A DNA stretch of 64,000 nt. Source: Kondoa malvinella (taxonomy: Eukaryota > Basidiomycota > Agaricostilbomycetes > Agaricostilbales > Kondoaceae). The notes under the pieces were generated by a model that did not search any database, was not told the origin of the DNA, and saw only the letters and a list, made by a program, of their open reading frames with translations. The translations under genes were made by a program, and so were the position numbers. The stretch is from positions 2,609 through 66,608 of the forward strand of contig BCIM01000005.1 in assembly GCA_039545315.1 (NCBI GenBank), given 5' to 3'. Positions 56,078-64,000 of this stretch are shown here, piece by piece (the first letter of the stretch is position 1; each line of letters starts with the position of its first letter).

Positions 56078-56995
56078 ATGGCCGTCTCGTGAGTCCATCA
56101 GATATTGGGTCATTAGTCGCTGATGCGGAATAGACAATCTACTGCGAGTTGGTTGGTTCCTGCTAGTGCCGCATTGTCCGTTCCTTCCTTCCAGCAGTCC
56201 GAAGGTACAGCTGATCTTCTTCCAGTAACATTGGCGCTCAAGTGAGTACACCCTTCTGCTATCCTATGACTTAGCTGATTTCGCTTCAGATATGGGGTAT
56301 ATGTAGGTCTTTCTTCAGTTAGGTAGCGACTCCGCTCATGGACACTGCTATCCAGTCATCGACAACCCTGACATGAAGACAGTAGGCTTTACTGTACATC
56401 TTTTGGTGTTGATCTGACTGCTCGACAGATCGCAGACAAGAGTCATTCGAGTGCGTTCGCTCAGCTCTTAAGCCCCAGCTTCTCACGCTTTCTTCAACTT
56501 CACAGTGTTCTCACCTCAACCATATGCTATCGGCATGTTCTTTACTCCGCAAATCATCATCCAAGGTTAGTCGGCCGCGCTCTTGCTCTAACTCGGGCTG
56601 AAGAGTCCTTTCCGATCGACCAGGCTTCTGGATGTGCGACTTAATCTATGGCAGCCCAAAGAAAGAGACGTTGGACTATGTGCCTTACTTTGTCGTTGGC
56701 GAAATCGCTATTGGACTTTGTGAGTCTCCCCCTTGTTGTCTAAAAGCATGACTCACACACAATAGGGATGTTGCTCTGTCCGTCTACCGCAGTGAGTGTG
56801 TACCTGACTGACGCCCGAACAGGGGACAGAGAAAGGTTTATCGCTTCACACCTCTGCGTGACTGTCAACTCTTTGGCGCAACTTTATGCAATTTCCCAAC
56901 TACCAGCCATGAGAACAGGCAACAAGCTCACGCATACTGTAGCAAAGATGATGGGCGGTATTGGAATAATGGACTTCGATTTACTTTTAACGTAA
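56078..56995 (+). CDS. Uncharacterised fungal membrane protein
   Basis: Start ATG 56078 (MAVS then intron GTGAGT...GAATAG). Further exons: QSTASWLVPASAALSVPSFQ, LPVTLALKYGVYV, DSAHGHCYPVIDNPDMKT, VFSPQPYAIGMFFTPQIIIQ, GFWMCDLIYGSPKKETLDYV, PYFVVGEIAIGLWMLLCPST, then LCVTVNSLAQLYAISQLPAM and a tail ending DFDLLLT at TAA 56993-56995. Three or four hydrophobic helices with W and Y near the ends. The pattern F-S-P-Q-P-Y...Q-x-x-x-Q-x-x-W followed by a later Y-x-P-x-x-x-x-G-x-x-x-I-G-x-W resembles a fungal family of hypothetical membrane proteins. Function unknown. Some exon joins uncertain, particularly around 56300-56500. Confidence 0.55.
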
Positions 56996-57204
56996 AGTAA
57001 TAGATCTTCTTCGATGATCCAGAGGATGAAATGATGCAGTATATGCAATTATGCCTTTACAACATGCTCCGGGACATGCTTACTTTGACAATATGACTTC
57101 GTCATACCCTTGATTTCGATCTTTTGGCCAAAACCACCAAAATATACCCTAGACTCTCGTTACCGCATCAAGTAGACCTCACATACCCCTAATAGTAGTA
57201 ATAC

Positions 57205-60200
57205 ATGGCCTCCAGCTCAGACGGCTTGAATCCGCAAGCAAATCATTTTCCAAATCCGAGTGCATCAGAAAACAGCAGAGGCAGCACAAGAGGTCGAGGC
57301 AGAGGTCGCGCAAGGCCTAGAAGACCTAAAGCAGAGGCTGGACCTATAGAAGCAGCTCAGGCGGCTCAATCAGAATCCGCTGTACCTATTGGCCCATCAA
57401 ATAGAGGCAGATCTAGGCGAGGACGAGGCAATGCAAGACCTGCTGTGAATGGAGAAGCAGAACAGCATTTGACCCCTTCTCAAATCCCATCTAATGGCCA
57501 AACATCTGCCTCGAGCACGATCGAAGCGCCGGCTAGCCAAGCAGCAGCTAGAGGCAGAGGATCAAGACGAGCTCGCTTTGGTAGTCGTATCACCAATGCA
57601 CAAGAAGGTCATGCCCACGCCGCGCCCTCAGCTCCAGCATCCATGCCAGTACCGACAGAACATAGCTCACTTCAAGCTAGACTCACATACGACCTTCTTC
57701 ACAATGCAATAGAGTGCGCCATATGCATGTCTACCGTCGCTCCAACTGCTCAAATACATTCTTGCTCTACCTGCTCGACCATGTCTCACTTGAAGTGCAT
57801 CTCGCAATGGGCATCTCGCAGCATCACCGAGCTACAAACACGTAACCGCACAGCATCTTCCTCCAATCCAGTGGTTTGGCGTTGTCCGTCTTGTCAATCG
57901 ACCTTCTCAGAGTCAGAACAACCAAAAACTTACCGCTGTTTCTGCGGCCGACAAGCCAATCCAAAACCAGCCAAAAACGCAGGCGGCATCTTGCCTCATT
58001 CTTGTGGTCAATCATGCGCCAAAACAAGACCAGAAGGTTGCACCCATGCTTGCCCAAGTCAATGTCATCCTGGTCCTTGTCTACCTTGCAAAGTTGTCGT
58101 CTCGGTCAAGTGTTACTGCGGCAAGGATGAAAAACAAATGCAGTGCTCGACTTTACATCCTGCTCTCAAGTCAAGTCCGTTAGAAGATGGAAATGTGGTC
58201 CCGGAGAAAGTTCAGGTCAAGAGCTGCGGTGCAGTCTGCGGAAGGTTGCTAGGATGTGGTCTACATCAATGCGAGGATGTATGTCATGCAGGAGACTGTG
58301 GTCAATGTGAATATGTCAGGGAGAAGATTTGTTTTTGCGGACTGGACAAGATCGAGGAGATATGCGAAACGTCGGAACATCCTCCTGCTGATCGCATCAA
58401 GTGCTTGAGCGACGGCAGTACAGTAGACTGGACCGGCGAGTTTGCTTGTGAAGCGCCGTGCCGATGGTATGTCCTATTTGTTTAGTCTATGATACAGCAC
58501 TGACTGTCGGGACAGGTACCATGACTGCGGTCGGCACAAATGCACACTATCGCCACGCTGTCATCCGCATACTATGCTTTCTCGCCCTCCTTGCCCATTC
58601 TCGCCAAAAGCAGTCACTCACTGTCCTTGTGGTCAGACTCGCCTATCAATCAGCCGCAAATCCTGCACAGATCCGATTCCGCCATGTAGCAAGATCTGCA
58701 ACAAGCCTCTCTCCTGCAGCCATCAATGTCAACAGCGCTGTCATGTTGGTCCTTGTCCGCCATGCCCTGTTCAAGTCACTACACCTTGCAGATGCGGGCA
58801 TGACAAGCGTACTCTGCCTTGCCATTATCAAACAGAAGAAGAATTCAGATGCAACAGGATATGTAAAGCAATGCGTCATTGTGGTCGACACGAATGTGGC
58901 CAAAAATGCTGTCCTTTGGCCTTCCAGGAATCACTGCTTGGCAAAAAGGGAAAGCCTGGACTGTTGGATGCTGCTGCTCTGGAGGATCCAGCTGGCGTTC
59001 ATCTTTGTCCGCTGATATGCAACAAGCCTTTGAGCTGTGGTATACACTTTTGCGAGCGCAATGATCATCGTACGTCCACCACAATCAATATTCATAAAGC
59101 TGATCATTGAGCAGGCGGACCTTGCGGGAGATGTCTCGCCAGCAATTTCTCAGAAGTCAGCTGCCATTGCGGTGGGACAGGTGTGTAGAGGAACGGCTAA
59201 TTAGCTTCATGCTGATGCGCATTTTTGCTTTTCCACACAGTACTCATGCCACCCGTACCTTGCGGCACAAAGATCAAATGCGACCTTCCCTGCGCTCGCC
59301 GACCCCTAGCTTGCGGTCACCCCAAGATACCTCATGCTTGTCACGAAGACAATATATCATGTCCGCCTTGCACCTTCCTGGTCGAGAAAGAGTGTCAATG
59401 TCACAAGCGCATCAAAGTCAAGAACATTAGATGCGCGCAGGAGAAAGTGAGCTGCGGTACGGTCTGTGGCAGGTGAGCTCTCTGTGAGAAGTTGCGCGAC
59501 ACTCGCTAATTTCGACATTCAGTCTTCTTGGTTGCGGTGCACATCAATGTAGAAAGCTCTGTCACAAGATTGGCGATTGCGAAGGCTGTACTCAGCCATG
59601 TGGCAGACTCAAGCCATTCTGCGGTCACCCTCATGAAGCACCTTGTCATGCTCCAGCAGCTTGTGTACTAGAAGCACCCTGTCTGACCATGGTCGAAGCG
59701 TCTTGCGCTTGTGGTCATGTCAAGCAGCGTATTCTATGTGGAGCAAGCAATGCAAGACCATCAAGCGCTTCCGAGAAGGTGCTCAAATGCCTCGACTCCT
59801 GCGCTGTAATCAAGAGGAATGCCGCTCTAGCTGAAGCTCTTGGGCTCGAGCGTGGTCAAGCAGAACCTCTTGCTGTCAAGTACGAAGACGAGACGCTTGA
59901 TTACTACCTTGCCCATCCGGCTTGGTGTGCCGATGTCGAGAAGACTCTGCAAGCTTTCCTTGTCGCAGATAAACTCACCCATCTCTTCCCGCCGATGAAG
60001 TGGGTGCAGCGGAAGTTCACTCACGAACTGATTGAGCTGTATGGCATGAAAGGCGAGAGTTTAGATGCTGAGCCACATCGAAGGTATGTCTAGTCGGGTG
60101 ACGGCTGAATCGACTTGACTGATTGTTCCATAGTGTACATGTGACGAAGAGCAAGCTTTCTTTCAAGCCATCAAATCTTGTTGGCGAAGCAGCAGCAGAA

Positions 60201-60953
60201 TATAAAAAAGCAAAACTACTCGGCCTACGCGCTCCAGCTGAAAAAGCTACTCGCTCTCGGCCAGCCTGGAATGCACTCTACCTATGCTCCGTCTTTGGTC
60301 ACAGTCAATCCTCGCTCCGCTCTATCGTACAACAATCTATCCAACCACTCGACTTCGATCTGCGATGGGTGACGGATGAAGATGTGCTCATCGTGCCTTT
60401 GAAAGTGGAAGCCTTAACATCAGGTGATCTGGAACAGAAGCTCCGAGGCGTCAAACATTCACTCACAAGCAATACGGCAACGATCTGCACCGGCGGGATA
60501 GAAGGTGCCAACATCGACTCAACAGGTCAAATCACTTGGCGAGATACTTGGGCCGTCGTAGGTGGTAGTAATACCAACTCGGGAACGACAACTCCTTCAC
60601 GTTGGGCTGGGAGCAACAGCAAATCTATCTATTCGGCCAATGCGTTCGCAGCTCTTGGCACGGGCGATAGTCGACCCGCTCCAGCGAAACACGATACTTC
60701 AAGCTGGACTATTCTCTCAGGAGGATGGAACAGACCTCCAAGCGCGGTTATTGCTCCTTCTACTTCTGCTTCTACCTCGACACCAATGAGTAAAGTGCCT
60801 AGTCGGACCAAAACGCCTCAGCCTCCGCCAAAAGAGATTCAAGCAGATGTAGCGGATGATTGGGAGGAAGGCTTGAGCCAGAGTGTGGAGGATCTAAAGG
60901 TTGCCGGAGCAGAAGAGCAAGAGATAAAATTGAAAGAGGATGATGTTGATTAG
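57205..60953 (+). CDS. FAP1: FAP1/NFX1-type zinc-finger and R3H protein
   Basis: Homologue of yeast Fap1 (FKBP12-associated) and human NFX1. Start ATG 57205 with an Arg/Gly-rich N-terminus (RGRGRGRARPRRPK). A RING-like finger reads CAICMSTVAPTAQIHSCSTC, CISQW, CPSC. It is followed by a long row of NF-X1 fingers of the type C-G-x-H-x-C...C-H-x-G-x-C-x-x-C: CTHACPSQCHPGPCLPCKV, CGLHQCEDVCHAGDCGQC, CSHQCQQRCHVGPCPPC, CGRHECGQKCC, CGHPKIPHACHEDNISC, CGAHQCRKLCHKIGDC and CGHPHEAPCHAPAAC. The R3H domain reads KLTHLFPPMKWVQRKFTHEL, HELIELYGMKGESL. C-terminal part Ser/Thr-rich with WGS-like repeats and an acidic end (KLKEDDVD). Introns near 58467, 59069, 59177, 59473 and 60084. About 1,150 residues, family length. 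Confidence 0.94.
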
Positions 60954-61259
60954 AGAATGTAGACTTGTATCTGCATTACTTCAGCTTGTCTATCTTGTCA
61001 ATTTCAGTCCACTACTGCAGAGTTGCGGCTCTAGGTGTAATGCGTTCTCACTTCTGCCATCTATGTGTCTCGAGGCACCCAGATTGCGCGTCCACGAGAG
61101 AGAAGGATAGACAGGGAACGATCAGTAATGTCTACTTAGTACTTGTCCATGCTGTCCGTCTGTGTAAGACAGAGCAGAAAGATTGCCCAAAGGGGGATGA
61201 GCCAGCTCCACTGCGAAGAACCTTGCAAAGTGCGATAATGTACAGTATGAAATGATGTT
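60954..61259. other. Intergenic between convergent genes
   Basis: 3' flanks of FAP1 and TAF10, which converge here. No gene seen. Confidence 0.5.
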
Positions 61260-61893
61260 TTACAGATAGTACGGAGCCCTGTGCACCAAAGTAACCCATC
61301 AGTCCGCGAAATGATAGACAGAGACCCAAGCGCACCTGTTTGCCTGAATGCCATACTCTTCCAGCGCATTGTTTAAATCTTCCATAGTCAACACGGTCCT
61401 AGCCTTCTCCCTCTCCTTCTCAGCAGCCTTCTTCTTTCCTTTAGCCGTTGAACCTTCTTCATCCTCCTTAGCTGGTCTACCTACACCCGTACTCGGTCCA
61501 GCGCTTCTCGTCCTCGCATAAGCATAAGCGTCCCCTACAATGTCGGCCATGAACTTCTGAGTCGCTAACCCCACTAAGCGTGTCACTGCTAGGTTGTCTG
61601 TTTGGAAGCCTGCTCTTTGTAGATAGTAGGAGAGTAATGCGTCTGGGATCAAAGGCGCTTCTGAGTCTTCACCGTTGGGTGGACATAATTGATACAATAG
61701 CTCGGCCAAGACTCTGGGCAATACTATTTAGTCTGTGTATAGCTGTATAGAGAGCTACCAACTGGTCTCGTTCGTTCTGCGAAGGGTCTTCAGGTATTTC
61801 AGGCTGTTGCGGTGCGATTTCCTGCTGCTGCTCTTGCTCGGCCGGAGCTTGCTGCTGCTGGAAGAATAGCAGACTAGGGTCTATGCCGCTCAT
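61260..61893 (-). CDS. TAF10: TAF10, TFIID/SAGA subunit
   Basis: Histone-fold subunit shared by TFIID and SAGA. Start ATG 61893 (MSGIDPSLLFFQQQQAPAEQ) with a Gln-rich N-terminus. Exon 1 ends ERDQL at 61759. Intron 61701-61758 (GTAGCT...CCGAG, branch ACTAAAT) joins phase 0 to LLYQLCPPNGEDSEAPLIPD. The histone fold follows: ALLSYYLQRAGFQTDNLAVT, RLVGLATQKFMADIVGDAYA, YARTR, a Lys/Glu-rich insert (KGKKKAAEKEREKART), and VLTMEDLNNALEEYGIQANR. A last intron leads to APYYL, stop TAA 61260-61262, matching the family ending G-I-x...P-x-Y-x. Divergent from eL30. Confidence 0.92.
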
Positions 61894-61943
61894 GGTGGAA
61901 TCGTGGTTGTGGAAATGTCAAAAATCCCGCTCGGCGACCACAA

Positions 61944-61953
61944 GCCGAAAAGT
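61944..61953 (-). promoter_or_regulatory. ACTTTTCGGC element upstream of eL30
   Basis: GCCGAAAAGT on the plus strand, i.e. ACTTTTCGGC on the minus strand, in the TAF10/eL30 divergent promoter. It resembles AAACTTTTTCGGCC in the eL37/eS31 promoter. Function inferred only from recurrence. Confidence 0.35.
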
Positions 61954-62033
61954 GAATTGACGAAACCGCAGTCTGTTGGCTTGCCCTTGTAGTCTCCCTC
62001 CAAGTCGAATTTCGCCCTCAGCTTCATCCTAAC

Positions 62034-62280
62034 GTGAGTCTGCTGCACTGGTTCGGCTCTGTTCTCGTTGGTATTCGGTCCCGGTTGGATTTTGTCGAGT
62101 GCGCTTGCATGGTCAAATTCTCGTCGGACGTCGACATCCGTTGTTGGCTTGCGTTCATGTGCTGGTGCTGTATTCTTGAGTGTCTATGCATCCTTGGCCC
62201 TCAGACTGAATACCAACGAGAAAGGACTTGGGCTACTACGCAAATCGGAATAAGCGTGCTGATATTTTGTCTATCAACAG
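62034..62280 (+). other. Long 5'-UTR intron of eL30
   Basis: GTGAGT at 62034 to TCAACAG at 62280, ending one base before the eL30 ATG. At 247 bp it is four to five times longer than other introns in the window. I looked for C/D (TGATGA, CTGA) and H/ACA boxes and found no convincing snoRNA. Confidence 0.65.
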
Positions 62281-62281
62281 A

Positions 62282-62867
62282 ATGGCACCAACAGTCCCCA
62301 CCCAGACCAAGAAGGTTCGCATAACACGCAGCCCGAGAAGTCGTTCAAGCGATGGAGGCTAACGAAACAAATGCGTGAATAGGCAAAGAAGTCGTCAGAC
62401 AACATCAACACCAAGTTGGCCTTGACCATCAGTGCGTTCTATACTACGAGTTTGCTGTCCGTCAGCCAATCTGGAGTGGTTTTTCACGCACAGAGTCTGG
62501 CAAATACAGCTTGGGATACAAGTCTACCCTCAAGCTTATGCGATCAGGCAAAGGTACATTATCCGGAGAGACGTATCAACAGACGCTGATTATCCCACTT
62601 CTCGTGTACAGCCAAGCTCGTCCTCATCTCCGGTAACTGCCAACCTCTTCGTCGCTCAGAGCTCGAATACTATGCCATGCTTTCCAAGACTCCAGTCCAC
62701 CTTTACGCTGGCTCAAACGTTGCTCTTGGCACAGCTGCTGGTAAACTCTTCCGTGTCGGGTCAGTGCTCAACAGTAGTTCTGTGTGGGGGGTGCTGATAG
62801 ACAGCCTTACAGTGTCATGACCGTCGTCGACCCAGGTGATTCCACCATCCTCGCCAGCGTTTCATAA
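62282..62867 (+). CDS. RPL30: 60S ribosomal protein eL30
   Basis: Large-subunit protein of the L7Ae/L30e fold. Start ATG 62282 ([11 protein letters not shown]). Exons joined: [35 protein letters not shown], then [49 protein letters not shown]. After intron GTCAGT...TTACAG comes [17 protein letters not shown], stop TAA 62865-62867. The L30e RNA-binding signature (G-N-C-x-P-L-R-x-S-E-x-E-Y-Y-A-M-L) is intact. Normal length. It converges with the GFA-domain gene. Confidence 0.95.
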
Positions 62868-62969
62868 ACACCTCATCATCTCACTTGAAACCACCCGCAA
62901 GAGTGCAAGAGTTCGATAGAGGTCACGGAGCAGGCAGACCAAGTACAGTGCATTGCATTTTCAGATTGG

Positions 62970-63485
62970 TCACTTTTTCTCCCTCGGATCATTCAACGCG
63001 TTCTTTTCGTGCTTGATTGCTCCTTCAGGTATCGGGATCACTGCTCTACAAGCCCACAAATGTTCTGCTGTGTTCCAGTCCAACTTCTCTTGCTCTAATA
63101 CACCAGCTTTGACCCTGATCTGTCCGCCAGAGGGTTGCATGTGTAGAATCCTCACACCACACTGTCGACCAATGAGCACGGAGAGCTAGTCGAGTACTGG
63201 AAGACGCACCCGCTCGCAAAACCAGCCTTGCTTCTTTCTACCGCTATCCGCTGTCCATTCATAAACTTTTAATCCCTCTTTCGGAAAATCATACGCTTCG
63301 AATACAGCTGAACTACCGCAAGGACCGCCAGATTGCGTTCGACATTCCTATACAAAGCGAGAACCGTCAATCACAAAGGAATGACTTGAGTGAACAGGGC
63401 AGACGAGGCAGTGGCAGATGTATAGCTTTGATGGGGTTTGTGGGATGCTGAAAGAGATCAGACGGCATTGACAGGCTATTTGCAT
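62970..63485 (-). CDS. GFA-domain (Mss4-like, CENP-V type) protein
   Basis: Family of small zinc proteins named after glutathione-dependent formaldehyde-activating enzyme; most fungal members are of unknown substrate. Start ATG 63485 (MQIACQCRLISFSIPQTPSK). Intron GTCTGC...TATAG joins LYICHCL to ECRTQSGGPCGSSAVFEAYD. The zinc ligands are thus C-x-C and C-H-C-x2-C. Then GLKVYEWTADSGRKKQGWFC, E-R, intron GTGCGT...CGACAG, CGVRILHMQPSGGQ (C-x2-C pair), and a C-terminal IPIPEGAIKHEKNALNDP ending at TGA 62970-62972. About 150 residues. Confidence 0.88.
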
Positions 63486-63654
63486 CGTTGTGTTCGGTCG
63501 ATGTACTAAGTCGAAGGGCTCGCTGAGGATGTTGGGTGAAGTGATCAGCCTGTGACAAAGTGCGAGTTGTAGCCTGATGCACAACGGATACTGATTGTAT
63601 TGACAGATGCTTGTTTCTTCAGCGTCGCTCTCGAAGCGTTACATGCGAGCTAAT

Positions 63655-64000
63655 CCAAGGAACGCGTCAGGTCGCGTCCGCAAGTTCAACTGCGAGCTCG
63701 CGATATAGTACAGCAGCTGTTCAAAGACGCTGTTCGTACCTTCGATTCACTGGGCGAGCAAGAATTGGCTAAAGCAACAGCGCAGACTTTACTCGAGCAT
63801 GTGATCGGCGTTCAAGGGTCTCCGCATTGCGCTCTTGACACTTTCTCTCATCAACGAGCATCTCGCCTGTCAACTTTACAATACCAAGAGACAGGTTCCC
63901 TTCAAACAGTCAGTCTCGCGATCTTTCGGTGACTCGTCGGTAATCAAAATAACTTAGTCCCAACACCTCCTCAGAGCAGATAACACATACAAGCAGTGGC
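63655..64000 (+). CDS. Unidentified gene, start and end unresolved (runs off right edge)
   Basis: An open frame from about 63658 reads RARDIVQQLFKDAVRTFDSL, GEQELAKATAQTLLEHVIGV, QGSPHCALDTFSHQRASRLS, TLQYQETGSLQT. It then crosses a plausible intron (63909-63957, GTCAGT...CTTAG) into SQHLLRADNTYKQW at the window edge. The first exon was not found: ATG 63607 (MLVSSASLSKRYMRANPRNA) looks like a mitochondrial presequence but is in another frame. No family recognised. Confidence 0.45.

Noticed and set aside
62034..62280. snoRNA in the eL30 5'-UTR intron
   Set aside because: No paired C and D boxes and no H/ACA hairpin that I could see.

Overview
The window is nuclear DNA of a filamentous or yeast-like fungus, most probably a basidiomycete. 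Genes are packed on both strands and broken by many short introns (mostly 45-65 bp). Those introns start GTRNGT, carry CTAAY/CTGAC-like branch points and end YAG. The gene set fits: histone H2B, cytosolic ribosomal proteins eL37, eS31 (as a ubiquitin fusion) and eL30, lanosterol synthase, ALG11, phosphomannomutase, TAF10, RTA1, PalI/SUR7, DUF4246 and an NFX1/FAP1 zinc-finger protein. Subphylum cannot be fixed from sequence alone; Pucciniomycotina would be my guess, weakly held. Gene models were assembled by hand from reading frames and splice signals, so outer boundaries are firmer than every exon junction.

Left part (0-25 kb): the 3' end of an H2B gene with an odd last intron; a broken MYND-finger gene; an RTA1-like membrane gene interrupted by one in-frame TGA; monothiol glutaredoxin; a large mitochondrial-type protein of unknown function; the divergent pair eL37 / ubiquitin-eS31. 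Then comes a striking block (10.3-21.1 kb) holding three tandemly arranged members of a gene family I do not recognise. Its members share an N-terminal conserved module and a C-terminal C-x2-C...C-x2-C zinc-ribbon-like module. A GNAT acetyltransferase and an MFS transporter sit between members. The second and third members look fused, and at least one member has a single-base homopolymer frameshift. The block is followed by an IGHMBP2-type helicase and a convergent CCDC25-like gene.

Middle part (25-44 kb): a long disordered RING-H2 protein, ETF beta, a serine/threonine kinase, ALG11, a DUF4246 protein, a 12-cysteine metallothionein gene split into tiny exons, an NTF2-like protein, a glutathione S-transferase and a ZIP metal transporter. 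Metallothionein, GST and ZIP within 6 kb suggest a metal/stress neighbourhood, though each has its own promoter.

At 44.0 kb lies a tRNA-Leu(AAG) gene. Besides the usual anticodon-loop intron it carries a 52-bp insertion in the T arm that begins GTAAGT, contains ACTAAT and ends CAG, exactly like the mRNA introns around it. Removing it restores a good cloverleaf, and a T9 Pol III terminator follows. This is the most unusual feature of the window.

Right part (44-64 kb): a poorly resolved membrane protein, an apparently intact MYND-finger protein, endonuclease V, a PalI/SUR7-family protein, phosphomannomutase, lanosterol synthase, an uncharacterised membrane protein, the FAP1/NFX1 homologue, TAF10, eL30 (with a long 5'-UTR intron), a GFA-domain protein and the start of an unidentified gene running off the right edge. 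No transposon, CRISPR array or viral gene was recognised.
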